The notes: generated from the sequence alone by a model not told the origin. A DNA stretch of 40,125 nucleotides from an uncultured Nitratifractor sp. (GCA_913054475.1 CAJXJF010000010.1:1-40125); one strand, 5' to 3'; positions 15,708-24,466 are shown, counted from the first letter of the stretch. A program made the numbers and translations.

Positions 15708-18311
15708 ATGAAGAAGATGGTCAAAAGACTGTCTATGGCAGCGATAGGGACTCTCGTGAGCGTCTCTATGGCGTCGGCTCAATCTGAAATCGAAAAGGTG
15801 ATGAAAGAGCGCGGATTGACGCAGCAGGATCTGCTCGCGGCTGCCAAGACATATACACCCAGCGGCGGTAGGGACAAATATATCGTATTCAGCTCCGGCG
15901 GTCAGTCGGGTCAGATAATGGTATATGGCGTACCCTCCATGAGAATTTTGAAGTATATCGGCGTATTCACACCCGAGCCTTGGCAGGGATGGGGATACGA
16001 CGACGACACCAAAAAGGTGCTCAAGCAGGGCTGGATAAGAGGCAAGGAGATAACATGGGGAGATACTCACCACCCCGCCATCTCCGAAACCGACGGTAAA
16101 TACGACGGTAAATGGCTCGTCATCAACGACAAGGCCAACCCCAGAATCGCGGTTATCGACCTGAGCGACTTCGTTACGAAGCAGATTGTGGTCAACCCCG
16201 TATTCAAATCCGACCACGGTGGAGCCTTCTTCACTCCCAACAGCGAATATATCCTCGAAGCGTGCCAGTATGCCGCACCTCTGGATAACAACTACCATCC
16301 GATGGAAGATTACAAAGAGACATACAGAGGTGGTGTGACAGTCTGGAAATTCGATCACGAAAAGGGAAAAATTCTTCCTGAGAAATCCTTCACTATCGAG
16401 CTTCCTCCCTATATGCAGGACCTCTCCGATTCGGGTAAAGAGGCGAGTGCCGGATGGGGATTCACCAACTCTTTCAACTCCGAGATGTACACGGGTGGTA
16501 TAGAGAAGGGGCTTCCTCCTTTCGAAGCGGGATGTTCGAGAAACGATACGGACTTTTTGCAGGTTTACAACTGGAAGAAACTCGCGGAGTTGGCCAAGGA
16601 CGACAAGAATGTCAAGATTATCAACGGACATAGAGTCGTACCTATAGATGTAGCTGTCAAAAACGACGCTCTCTTCCTCGTTCCCGAGCCCAAGTCTCCC
16701 CACGGTGTCGATGTGTCTCCCGACGGTAAATATATCGTAGTCTGCGGTAAGCTCGATACACATGCGACCGTTTACAGCTGGGAGAAGATCAAAAAGGCCA
16801 TCGACAGCAAGGATTTCGTGGGTAAAGACCCCTACGGTATCCCCATCATAGACCTCAAGAAAGCGGCACACTGCCAAGCTGAACTGGGACTCGGGCCCCT
16901 GCACAACCAGTACGGTAAACACTGGAAAGACCAAGGTGAGATCTACACCTCTCTCTATGTCGACAGTCAGGTCGTCAAGTGGAACTATCTCACCTGTAAG
17001 GTCGAAGATCGCCAGAATGTCAACTACAATATCGGTCACCTCTGCGGTATGGAGGGCAAAACCGAAGATCCCCAGGGTGATTACATCATAGCCCTCAACA
17101 AACTCGCGATAGACAGATTCAACGAAATCGGACCTCTGCATCCGCAGAACCACCAGTTGATCGATATCCGAGGCAAGAAGATGCAGCTTCTCTACGATAT
17201 GCCTATTCCTCTGGGTGAGCCCCATCAGGCTGTAGCCATCAGAGCCGAAAAGCTCCATACGCATGTACGCTACAAGATGGGAACCAATCCTTTCACGGGT
17301 AAAGTCCATAAAGGCAAGACACTCGCAGGGCAGGAGAAGATCGTAAGAAAAGGAAATCATGTCTATGTATATGGTACGGCCGTGAGATCCCACATCAATC
17401 CCGAGCATGTGACAGTCAATCTCGGAGATACCGTCACATTCTATTTGACCAACCTCGAAAGAGCAGAAGACGAGACTCACGGATTCACTGTGGATCACTA
17501 CAATGTACACGCATCTCTCGAACCGGGTAAAACGGTAGCCCTCACATTCAAAGCCGATAGAGAAGGTGTATTCCCCTACTACTGTACGGAGTTCTGTTCA
17601 GCGCTGCACTTGGAGATGATGGGTTATCTGCTCGTAAAAGATCCCAACAAGAAATATGTCTCCGTACAAAAGCTCAAAATGGCCAAAATGAGCCCCGAAC
17701 AGCTCAAAGCCGAGTATGACAAGACTGTAGCTACCAATGCCGCTACCGACAAAGTCATCCAGAGTGTAGTCAAGTTCCTCAAAGAGAACCACTACGAGAA
17801 GTATCCGGTAGTCAAGAACCTCGTCGAAGACGCGCTCGATCAGTACGGCAAGATCGCAGAGCAGAAGAAACACTCCGACGAAGCGGTCAAAGAGGGTGAT
17901 CTCGAAAAAGCGATTCTCTTCGAAAACATGATTTGGCAGTATATGGTCAAAACTGCGGATGTCGGTATCAGAGCGAGAGATCTTCTCATCCGTAAAGTCG
18001 CCACACCTATGAGCGAAGCGGCCAAGCGCGGTGAAGAGGCCTTCAACGAAGGCGGATGCGGTGGATGCCATGTTATCGGTAAAGTCTCTTCCGGTCCCGA
18101 CCTTACAGGAGTTCTGCAGAGACACGAAAACGGTGAAAAGTGGGTAGCGGATTTCATCAAAAATCCCAAATCCAAGTATAAAGATCCATATGTAGAGTCT
18201 ATGATTAACTACTTCAACCTCAGAATGCCCAACCAAGGTATGAGCGATCAGCAGGTGAAGGATATCATAGAGTACTTCAAGTGGATAGACAAGAACGCCA
18301 ACCTCTTCTAA
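15708..18311 (+). CDS. nosZ: Nitrous oxide reductase, clade II, with C-terminal cytochrome c domain
   Basis: This 867-residue enzyme reduces N2O to N2 in the periplasm. A Sec-type signal peptide (residues 1-25, ending ASAQ), without twin arginines, identifies clade II. A seven-bladed propeller domain follows, with the DTHHPAIS motif and other His for the CuZ cluster. The CuA cupredoxin domain (about 555-650) has Cys626 and Cys630 in YYCTEFCSALHLEMMG. Beyond it lies a monohaem cytochrome c domain, Cys784-Cys787-His788 (CGGCH) with MPNQGMS as possible Met ligand region. The fused haem domain is characteristic of Wolinella-type NosZ and would take electrons directly from NosC proteins. AAGGAGAGAGG precedes the ATG. 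The gene stands alone before a hairpin and a second promoter. Confidence 0.97.
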   Translation: MKKMVKRLSMAAIGTLVSVSMASAQSEIEKVMKERGLTQQDLLAAAKTYTPSGGRDKYIVFSSGGQSGQIMVYGVPSMRILKYIGVFTPEPWQGWGYDDDTKKVLKQGWIRGKEITWGDTHHPAISETDGKYDGKWLVINDKANPRIAVIDLSDFVTKQIVVNPVFKSDHGGAFFTPNSEYILEACQYAAPLDNNYHPMEDYKETYRGGVTVWKFDHEKGKILPEKSFTIELPPYMQDLSDSGKEASAGWGFTNSFNSEMYTGGIEKGLPPFEAGCSRNDTDFLQVYNWKKLAELAKDDKNVKIINGHRVVPIDVAVKNDALFLVPEPKSPHGVDVSPDGKYIVVCGKLDTHATVYSWEKIKKAIDSKDFVGKDPYGIPIIDLKKAAHCQAELGLGPLHNQYGKHWKDQGEIYTSLYVDSQVVKWNYLTCKVEDRQNVNYNIGHLCGMEGKTEDPQGDYIIALNKLAIDRFNEIGPLHPQNHQLIDIRGKKMQLLYDMPIPLGEPHQAVAIRAEKLHTHVRYKMGTNPFTGKVHKGKTLAGQEKIVRKGNHVYVYGTAVRSHINPEHVTVNLGDTVTFYLTNLERAEDETHGFTVDHYNVHASLEPGKTVALTFKADREGVFPYYCTEFCSALHLEMMGYLLVKDPNKKYVSVQKLKMAKMSPEQLKAEYDKTVATNAATDKVIQSVVKFLKENHYEKYPVVKNLVEDALDQYGKIAEQKKHSDEAVKEGDLEKAILFENMIWQYMVKTADVGIRARDLLIRKVATPMSEAAKRGEEAFNEGGCGGCHVIGKVSSGPDLTGVLQRHENGEKWVADFIKNPKSKYKDPYVESMINYFNLRMPNQGMSDQQVKDIIEYFKWIDKNANLF

Positions 18312-18327
18312 TAGCTTTCGGCGGGAG

Positions 18328-18348
18328 TGTCGGGCACCCCGCCCGACA
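18328..18348 (+). terminator. Hairpin after nosZ (partial terminator or 3' stabiliser)
   Basis: TGTCGGGC (18328-18335) and GCCCGACA (18341-18348) form a perfect 8-bp GC-rich stem with a 5-nt ACCCC loop, 16 nt after the nosZ stop. Only a weak TTTT follows, 14 nt further on. This suits a leaky terminator or an mRNA-end stabiliser that raises nosZ over the accessory genes. Confidence 0.6.
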
Positions 18349-18404
18349 GTCGGGAGAGCCCTGTTTTGATAATGTTGTCTTATAATTATTATAAATTTAC
18401 ATTA

Positions 18405-18446
18405 TTGATATTTGTCAAAATATGATTTATATCTATAATGTATAAT
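18405..18446 (+). promoter_or_regulatory. Fnr/Crp-type box and -10 element of nosB
   Basis: TTGATATTTGTCAA at 18405-18418 matches TTGAT-N4-ATCAA at nine of ten defined positions. TATAAT at 18441-18446 starts 22 nt after the box, the same spacing as at nosZ, giving a box centre near -41.5. A second reading is a factor-independent promoter: TTGTCA (18412-18417), 16-nt spacer, TATAAT (18434-18439). In that case the box would overlap the -35 and could repress. Confidence 0.65.
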
Positions 18447-18475
18447 CATGCAAACCGGAAACGAAAGGATCCAAA

Positions 18476-19258
18476 ATGAAAAGCTCGATGATAAAGGCTA
18501 GGATATTTACCCTGATAGCCTTCGGAATATTGATGTACTGGTTCGTAGTACCGGCAGTACTGACCCACGGTGTCGTGGAGATGAACAGAGCAGGCAAAGC
18601 TGAAGCGATTCCCGCCATCAGCTACAAGGCATGGAACTTCTATCAGAAGGGGAGATATGTCAGCCCCTCCACCCCCAAAGAGGCGGCGGGAGACCTGAAG
18701 AAGATGATAGAGGAGGATGCCGAACTCTCAGTCGCCACCATGCCCATCTGGTATGTGGCTCTCGAGGCTCCCAACTATCCCAAAGAGGCCTTCCCCGAGG
18801 GCATTCCCGTCTACTACCACTTCGACGGATTCAGTGGCGATGTGCATGAGATGAATACCATCAACCACTACATAGGCATGGACCCGATGGAGAGAGGAGC
18901 TCCCTATCTGAGACTGATAGCTCCCTATGTACTGATATTCTTGGCTCTTCTGATGGTCTACTATATGCTCTACGATTCGAAAATTCTCGATCTGCTCATG
19001 CTCATACCCGTTTCTCTGCCGGTGATATTCCTGGGCTTCTACTCCTACTGGCTCTACTGGTTCGGTCACCATATGCATGAGTGGGGAGCTTTCAAAATCA
19101 AGCCCTTCACCCCTACGGTTTTCGGTGACGGAAAGGTCGCACAGTTTACGACACACTCATATCCGACTACTGGCTTCTGGCTGCTTCTGGCCATAAGCGC
19201 CTTCAGCCTTCTCGCGATAATAGCCAAGAGAAAAGCCAGAAAAGCCGCACAAGCCTGA
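18476..19258 (+). CDS. nosB: NosB, membrane protein of clade II nos clusters
   Basis: This 260-residue protein has an N-terminal membrane helix (about residues 10-28), a periplasmic region to about 135, and further helices near 140-160, 163-185 and 235-252. NosB is found next to nosZ in clade II clusters and is thought to be needed for N2O respiration; its exact job is unsettled. Here it directly follows nosZ, after a hairpin and a separate promoter, and begins the accessory operon. AAAGGAT lies upstream of the ATG. Confidence 0.85.
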   Translation: MKSSMIKARIFTLIAFGILMYWFVVPAVLTHGVVEMNRAGKAEAIPAISYKAWNFYQKGRYVSPSTPKEAAGDLKKMIEEDAELSVATMPIWYVALEAPNYPKEAFPEGIPVYYHFDGFSGDVHEMNTINHYIGMDPMERGAPYLRLIAPYVLIFLALLMVYYMLYDSKILDLLMLIPVSLPVIFLGFYSYWLYWFGHHMHEWGAFKIKPFTPTVFGDGKVAQFTTHSYPTTGFWLLLAISAFSLLAIIAKRKARKAAQA

Positions 19259-19275
19259 GAGAGGAACGAACCCGA

Positions 19276-20517
19276 ATGTTAGCTGTCGCCCTTTCACTCT
19301 TTGCCGTCGCCACCCTGCTGGGACACGCCACCACTCTGCAAAAGGTGATAGACAGTGCTAGTAGGGGGTCGAAACTGCAACTTCCCCCTGGGGAGTACAG
19401 AGGCAACATAGTGATAGACAAACCTCTGATAATAGAGGGAGTGGGCGAGAATGTCAAAATCGTAGGAGACGGCAACGGTACGGTGATAAAGATACGAAGC
19501 TCCTTCGTCACCCTCAAAAATCTCACCATCACCGGAAGTGGAGTGGAGCACGAGAGGATAGATGCGGCAATTTCGATCAAAAACGCCAGCAATGTGACGG
19601 TGGACCACTGCAAAATCGACGACTCTCTTTTCGGTATAGATATGGAGCAGGTACACCGCTCGAATATCACACACAATTATATCCGTTCCAAGCCCTTTTC
19701 GCTCGGTCTCAGAGGAGACGGTGTGAGACTCTGGTACAGCAACGACAACAATGTCAGTTTCAACCATCTGACACACAGTCGGGATATGGTGGTATGGTAT
19801 TCGCACGGAAACACCATATCTCACAACTTCGGAGAGTACAGCAGATACTCCCTGCACTTCATGTATGCAGGAAAGAATTTCGTCGAGTACAACAGATACG
19901 AGCACAACTCCGTCGGAATATTTTTCATGTATTCGCAGGACAGTATTGCCGTGGGAAATGTAATCAAAAGCTCTCTGGGTACGACGGGGCTTGGAATCGG
20001 TCTGAAAGATTGCAGCAACTTCACCCTCAGAGAGAATACGATGATATATTGCGCACGCGGACTCTATATAGACCGCTCCCCCTTCCAGCCCGACCAGAAC
20101 AACACGATAGAGCACAACAGGATACTCTACAATGCCATAGGTATCAACTTCCACTCTCTGAGTATAGATAACAATATTGTGGGAAACATCTTCAAAGGCA
20201 ATATAGATGATGTCTACGACGACGACCAGGTGACGCTCCACTCGGTCAAAAACCACTGGGATGGCAACTACTGGGACAGATACGAGGGTTTCGACAGAGA
20301 TGGCGACGGTATAGGAGACACTCCGTGGAGACTGCTATACTACGCCGACAGAATGTGGATGCTCAATCCCAATCTCAAGTTCTTCTACGCATCGCCCGTA
20401 ATATCGATCATGAATTTTCTGGCGAAGCTGGCCCCCCTTTCGGAGCCGGTGATGCTGCTGGAAGACAGACACCCCGTGGTGGATGAGAGCAAACTCGAAA
20501 AAGGAAGAGTAGAATGA
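19276..20517 (+). CDS. nosD: NosD, periplasmic copper-site maturation protein
   Basis: This 413-residue protein has a signal peptide (residues 1-18, ending LLGHA) and a right-handed beta-helix made of carbohydrate-binding/sugar-hydrolase-type repeats, seen as recurring N-x-I/V and HN-x-I motifs (NTISHNF, NTIEHNRI, NNIVGNIF). It closes with GNYWDRYEGFDRDGDGIGDTPW, a NosD signature. NosD works with the NosFY ABC complex in CuZ assembly. It starts 17 nt after nosB and overlaps nosG by 4 nt. Confidence 0.93.
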   Translation: MLAVALSLFAVATLLGHATTLQKVIDSASRGSKLQLPPGEYRGNIVIDKPLIIEGVGENVKIVGDGNGTVIKIRSSFVTLKNLTITGSGVEHERIDAAISIKNASNVTVDHCKIDDSLFGIDMEQVHRSNITHNYIRSKPFSLGLRGDGVRLWYSNDNNVSFNHLTHSRDMVVWYSHGNTISHNFGEYSRYSLHFMYAGKNFVEYNRYEHNSVGIFFMYSQDSIAVGNVIKSSLGTTGLGIGLKDCSNFTLRENTMIYCARGLYIDRSPFQPDQNNTIEHNRILYNAIGINFHSLSIDNNIVGNIFKGNIDDVYDDDQVTLHSVKNHWDGNYWDRYEGFDRDGDGIGDTPWRLLYYADRMWMLNPNLKFFYASPVISIMNFLAKLAPLSEPVMLLEDRHPVVDESKLEKGRVE

Positions 20518-21314
20518 GTGTAAGCAACAAAAAGAGAAGAGAGTTCATACAGCAGATGACAGGTCTCGGAGTTCTGGGATTGGCGGCGGCGGGCGGAATC
20601 TTCGCCGCACCCTATCTCAAAAATGAAAAAGCCATTCTCAGACCACCTGGGGCAGTACCCGAAGAGGAGTTTATCGGACTCTGCATCAAGTGCGGGCAGT
20701 GTCTGCAGGTATGTCCGTACGACTCTATCATTCTCGAAGATATTGACGGAAAAGCCGGTGTGGGCATGGCCTATATAGACCCCCACAGAAGAGGATGTTA
20801 TCTCTGCGAAGCCTTCCCCTGCATATTGGCATGTCCAAGCGGAGCGCTGAACCACGAACACGACAGTATAGAGTTCGTACATATGGGAATAGCGGTCGTC
20901 GAACCCTCCGGCTGTCTCGCCAAAATCGGGAAACCCGTACCGGACGAGGCGATAGACAGAATCTACGACCATACGACAGCCATAAGCGATAGCGAGAGAA
21001 GAGAGAGAAAGGTTAGCCTCAGCGACAACGACAGCGAAAAGAGCACCCTGCAGAAGAAACTTCTGCAAAAGCTCGAAAAGCACCGCAAAGAGGAGGTCTG
21101 CACCATATGTGCGGATATGTGCCCCTTCCACCCCGACCAGACTCTTGCCATAGCTATGGTGGATGCCAAAGGGGGCGGAATGCTACCTGAAATCAGAGAG
21201 GCCTGCAACGGATGCGGAGCCTGTGCGGAGCTCTGCCCTACACAGGTAATCAAGATAATACCGAGGAAAAACTATGCCGATATCTATACGAATGGTGGAA
21301 AAGAGAATGCGTAA
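20514..21314 (+). CDS. nosG: NosG, NapG-like polyferredoxin
   Basis: This 266-residue protein has a twin-arginine-like N-terminus (KKRREFIQQ, residues 6-14) followed by a hydrophobic stretch, suggesting Tat export and a periplasmic site. Ferredoxin motifs lie at Cys57/60/63/67, Cys95/98/103/107, Cys196/199/203 and Cys231/234/237/241, with a further Cys134. It resembles NapG and would take electrons from NosH on the way to cytochromes NosC1/C2. It overlaps nosD by 4 nt and nosC1 by 8 nt. Confidence 0.9.
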   Translation: MSVSNKKRREFIQQMTGLGVLGLAAAGGIFAAPYLKNEKAILRPPGAVPEEEFIGLCIKCGQCLQVCPYDSIILEDIDGKAGVGMAYIDPHRRGCYLCEAFPCILACPSGALNHEHDSIEFVHMGIAVVEPSGCLAKIGKPVPDEAIDRIYDHTTAISDSERRERKVSLSDNDSEKSTLQKKLLQKLEKHRKEEVCTICADMCPFHPDQTLAIAMVDAKGGGMLPEIREACNGCGACAELCPTQVIKIIPRKNYADIYTNGGKENA

Positions 21315-21864
21315 GCTTACGAAAGGTGCGCTGATAGTATCTATGGCGGCTCTGATAGCTGGTTGCGGAGATAAAAAAGAGTCGCATGAAAGCGCTACGG
21401 CGGATGCGGGAAAGATAAAGATAATCGAAAACGCCGTCAGCGAAAAAGACAATAGTATCAAAGGGGAAGAGAACAGCGGACAGTTCTACTACTCCTACAA
21501 CAAAGAGAAAAAAGAGTCCGAAGAGGAGAAGGTCAGAACGACACTCGACGCTTACCTCAATATCCGTTCACCCTACGAGAGGGTGCAGATAGAGATGATG
21601 ATTCACAAATTGAGCAAAGATTTCAGAATCAAATGCTCACCCTGCCACGACGACTACGCCAACGGAGTCATTGGGCCATCACTGTTGGACAAAAACGGTA
21701 CATTCATCTACGACAAGCTGATAGCGTTCAAGAGCGGAAAAGAGAAAAATGTACTGATGAAACAGCTCGTCGGAAAGATTGACGACGAGAAACTCAGAAA
21801 TATAGCCGACGAGATAGCGGTATTCAACAAACAGATTCAGGAAATGAGAAGGAGTAGAAAATGA
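21307..21864 (+). CDS. nosC1: NosC1, monohaem cytochrome c lipoprotein
   Basis: I take the ATG at 21307 (185 residues), which overlaps the nosG end by 8 nt; upstream in-frame ATGs lie deeper in nosG. The N-terminus is a lipoprotein signal with lipobox LIAGC (Cys20). A charged, probably flexible linker leads to one haem site, Cys110-Cys113-His114 (CSPCH). It is a small class I cytochrome that would carry electrons from NosG/NosH to the NosZ haem domain. The lipobox implies a membrane-tethered rather than freely diffusing carrier. It overlaps nosC2 by 4 nt. Confidence 0.88.
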   Translation: MRKLTKGALIVSMAALIAGCGDKKESHESATADAGKIKIIENAVSEKDNSIKGEENSGQFYYSYNKEKKESEEEKVRTTLDAYLNIRSPYERVQIEMMIHKLSKDFRIKCSPCHDDYANGVIGPSLLDKNGTFIYDKLIAFKSGKEKNVLMKQLVGKIDDEKLRNIADEIAVFNKQIQEMRRSRK

Positions 21865-22385
21865 TAAGACACATAATCGCGGCGATAGCTACACTGCTGG
21901 CCCTCTGGGCGGCCTATTTCCTCTATACCATAGACGCTACATCGCAGAAGATGAAGCAGATAGAAGGTGTTATAGCCAAATCCCGGGTAAAGGTACATCT
22001 GAACAACAACAGCATCACTCCCATCAAGAAGAAGAGTGAAACGAATCTACAAGAGGAGAGGAAGAAGGCCGACGAAGAGGTACAGAAGAAGCTCAAGGCC
22101 CTCAGAGAGAGAGCGGGAAGCGCTATGGCTTTCAAGGTCAGCCCTCTCTACAAGCAGAAGTGCTCATCCTGTCACGGAGTCAACGGCAAGGGTATCGTCG
22201 GTCCCAAACTCATAGGCAAGAGCGAAGAGTATGTATATCGGGCGCTGACAGACTTCAAGAGCGGTAAACGAAAAAACTATGTAATGTACGGACTTCTCAC
22301 GAAGATGAGCGACGAAGACCTCAAGGCTCTAAGCAAGGAGATATCCACTTTCGAAGCCAAGATGAAAGAGGCCGCGGCTCAATAG
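21861..22385 (+). CDS. nosC2: NosC2, membrane-anchored monohaem cytochrome c
   Basis: This 174-residue protein has an N-terminal membrane helix (about residues 4-23) that is probably not cleaved, a Lys/Glu-rich coiled-coil-prone linker, and one haem site, Cys101-Cys104-His105 (CSSCHGVNGKG). It belongs to the same family as NosC1: both share the phrases FKSGK(E/R)K and a C-terminal IADEI/LSKEI helix, suggesting tandem duplication. It starts within the nosC1 stop (ATGA). Confidence 0.88.
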   Translation: MIRHIIAAIATLLALWAAYFLYTIDATSQKMKQIEGVIAKSRVKVHLNNNSITPIKKKSETNLQEERKKADEEVQKKLKALRERAGSAMAFKVSPLYKQKCSSCHGVNGKGIVGPKLIGKSEEYVYRALTDFKSGKRKNYVMYGLLTKMSDEDLKALSKEISTFEAKMKEAAAQ

Positions 22386-22403
22386 TGCGCGGTTGACGAC
22401 AGG

Positions 22404-22418
22404 AGCCCCGACGGGGCT
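22404..22418 (+). promoter_or_regulatory. Small hairpin between nosC2 and nosH
   Basis: AGCCCC (22404-22409) pairs with GGGGCT (22413-22418) around a 3-nt GAC loop. It sits in the only sizeable internal gap (59 nt) downstream of nosB. No T-run follows, so RNA processing or stability is more likely than termination. Confidence 0.35.
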
Positions 22419-22444
22419 TAGAGACTGAAGCAAAGGATAAGCAT

Positions 22445-23356
22445 ATGGATAGGTACAACGGCTCGATCAGAGAGATTATAAGGGCCTCTTTTCTCTCCAC
22501 CTTCTACTACAAGACAAAAGAGGGTGGATACAGACCGACATGGCGTTTCTGGAGATGGCTGAGCGTAATCGTCATAAACATAGCCTTTTTCATCTCCTAC
22601 CATGTGGATGTACAGCTCCTCGAAGGTACGATGAACGGTTCGAGACTGCTCGGTTTTCATCTGATAGACCTCTTCACGGCCATCGAGACCTGGACTGCAA
22701 CACATGCGATTCATACCAATATGATAATCGGCTCGGCAACGATACTGGTATTCTATCTGCTCGTCGGGGGCAAAAGCTTCTGTGCCTGGGCCTGCCCCTA
22801 TGGAATCCTGAGCGAAATCGGTGAGCATATACACCAGAAGCTGGTGAGCAAAAGAGTCATCAAAGAGAGAAAGTGGAACCCCAATATCCGCTTCGCCTTC
22901 TGGGCGGTTTTTCTGGGGGTGACCTTCATCGACGGTTTCCTTGTCTTCGAGATAATAAACCCGATAGGAATCTTAAGCAGATTTATCGTATATGGATGGA
23001 GTCTCGCCATTGTCTGGGTGCTGGTGATACTGCTCTTCGAGATATTCTACTCCCGCAGAATGTGGTGTAAATATATCTGCCCCGTAGGTACGACATACAA
23101 TCTGCTGGGTTGGGTGAGCGCGACGAAGGTACAGTGGGATATGGACAAGTGCGACCACTGCGGAGCGTGTCTGGATGCCTGCTTCGAAAACCATGTAATC
23201 GAATTTGTCAAACCCAAATACGACAAAGAGAGAAAAGAGAAGGGCAAGACGAAGCAGATAGTGATAAACGGTGACTGTACGCTCTGTGGCAGATGTTTCG
23301 ATGTCTGCCACACCGATGCCTACAACTATACCTTCAGACTCAAGGATCTTGTCTGA
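22445..23356 (+). CDS. nosH: NosH, NapH-like membrane iron-sulfur protein
   Basis: This 303-residue protein has four to five membrane helices, with the NapH/NosR-type motifs CAWACPYGILSEIGE and CKYICPVGTTYN at cytoplasmic helix ends. The C-terminus carries two ferredoxin motifs, CDHCGACLDAC and CTLCGRCFDVC. NapH-type proteins oxidise menaquinol and pass electrons to a G-type polyferredoxin, so NosH is the likely quinol entry point. The ribosome site AAAGGAT precedes the ATG, and the stop overlaps nosF by one base. Confidence 0.92.
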   Translation: MDRYNGSIREIIRASFLSTFYYKTKEGGYRPTWRFWRWLSVIVINIAFFISYHVDVQLLEGTMNGSRLLGFHLIDLFTAIETWTATHAIHTNMIIGSATILVFYLLVGGKSFCAWACPYGILSEIGEHIHQKLVSKRVIKERKWNPNIRFAFWAVFLGVTFIDGFLVFEIINPIGILSRFIVYGWSLAIVWVLVILLFEIFYSRRMWCKYICPVGTTYNLLGWVSATKVQWDMDKCDHCGACLDACFENHVIEFVKPKYDKERKEKGKTKQIVINGDCTLCGRCFDVCHTDAYNYTFRLKDLV

Positions 23357-24003
23357 TGTCCGTGATTGTCGATATCTCTTCGGCTACGAAAAGCTTCATG
23401 GGCGTAAAGGTGCTCGACAGTATCGACCTGAAGATATCGTCCGGAGAGAGAATAGCGATGCTCGGCCCCAACGGAGCGGGAAAGACCACTCTCGCACGCT
23501 CCATCCTCGGCTTCTACCACCTCGAAAGCGGTTCCATCACCGTAGCGGGGCACGACCCGATAAGAGAGAGGGTAGCCGTACTGGAGAAGGTGGCATTCAT
23601 CCCCCAGCTTCCTCCGCCGGTGAAGCTGACTCTCGACGAACTGCTCGATTTCGTACAAAAAAGCAGCGGGGTAGCCCGTAACAGGATAGAGAGTTTCGCC
23701 CGAAAGATGGAGCTCGATATAGATGCACACGCAAACAAGCCCTTTTTCAAACTCTCGGGCGGAATGAAACAGAAAATGCTCATAGCCATAGCACTTGCGA
23801 GGAGAAGCGCTCTTTTCATCTTCGACGAACCGACCGCAAGTCTGGACCCGAAAGCAAGAAAACTGTTCTACGACCTGCTCTCTTCTCTCGATTACGACTA
23901 CTCGGCGATATATATCACACATAGACTTGAAGAGCTCGAAGGCCTGATAAACAGAAAGATATATATGGAGCTTGGCAGGGTGGTGAGCGATGAGAAGATT
24001 TAG
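23356..24003 (+). CDS. nosF: NosF, ABC transporter ATPase for copper-site assembly
   Basis: This 215-residue ATPase starts at the ATG sharing a base with the nosH stop. Walker A GPNGAGKT (residues 37-44), signature LSGGMKQKM, Walker B LFIFDEPTASLD and the switch His (YITHR) are all present. It pairs with the membrane protein NosY and periplasmic NosD to supply the sulfide or a related species for the CuZ centre. It overlaps nosL by 14 nt. Confidence 0.94.
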   Translation: MSVIVDISSATKSFMGVKVLDSIDLKISSGERIAMLGPNGAGKTTLARSILGFYHLESGSITVAGHDPIRERVAVLEKVAFIPQLPPPVKLTLDELLDFVQKSSGVARNRIESFARKMELDIDAHANKPFFKLSGGMKQKMLIAIALARRSALFIFDEPTASLDPKARKLFYDLLSSLDYDYSAIYITHRLEELEGLINRKIYMELGRVVSDEKI

Positions 24004-24466
24004 CGCGATTCTGTTTACGATATTCTTAGTGACTCTCTTTGCTACGGGCTGTCAGGAGAAGAGAGAGAAGGGTGGCTACGAAAAGGTTCACTGGGACAGA
24101 GATATGTGCGAGCGTTGCAAGATGGTATTGAGCGAGAGGAAGTATGCGGCGCAGATTATCGACCCTAGGAGCAACAGAGCCTACAAGTTCGACGATATAG
24201 GCTGTGCCGTACTCTGGCTCGAGGAGGAGAAAATCCCTTGGGCGAAAGAGGCAAAAATCTGGGTCACCGACGCCAAGAGCGGTGAATGGATAGACGCAAG
24301 AAGGGCCAAATATACCGACGATTCGATAACGCCCATGGCCTATGGGGTGGCGGCATTTACACAAAAGACCTTTCCAAAAGGCCACAAGGCTCTGAACTTC
24401 GATGAAATCGTCATACTGATAAAGAAGATAGAGAGAGCCAACAATCAGAAACGGGGAGTTGAATAG
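23990..24466 (+). CDS. nosL: NosL, copper-chaperone lipoprotein
   Basis: This 158-residue protein has a lipoprotein signal with lipobox FATGC (Cys21). The copper-binding motif is Cys40-x2-Cys43-x-Met45 (CERCKMVLSERKYAAQI). NosL delivers Cu(I) to apo-NosZ in the periplasm. The family C-terminal pattern of DAKSGEWIDARRAKY then SPIxxMAYGVAAF-like text is present (here DSITPMAYGVAAF). It overlaps nosF by 14 nt and shares one base with the nosY GTG. Confidence 0.92.
   Translation: MRRFSAILFTIFLVTLFATGCQEKREKGGYEKVHWDRDMCERCKMVLSERKYAAQIIDPRSNRAYKFDDIGCAVLWLEEEKIPWAKEAKIWVTDAKSGEWIDARRAKYTDDSITPMAYGVAAFTQKTFPKGHKALNFDEIVILIKKIERANNQKRGVE

Noticed and set aside
15708-15785. Tat signal on NosZ
   Set aside because: The leader MKKMVKRLSMAAIG has no twin arginines; it reads as a Sec signal, as in clade II enzymes.
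15411-17510. 699-codon open frame on the minus strand through nosZ
   Set aside because: It lies opposite a certain nosZ, its translation has no domain logic, and it follows from the codon bias of nosZ. It also extends into the upstream non-coding region without a ribosome site.
19294-20256. 320-codon minus-strand frame opposite nosD
   Set aside because: Shadow of nosD; repeated Val/Tyr/His-rich text mirrors the beta-helix repeats.
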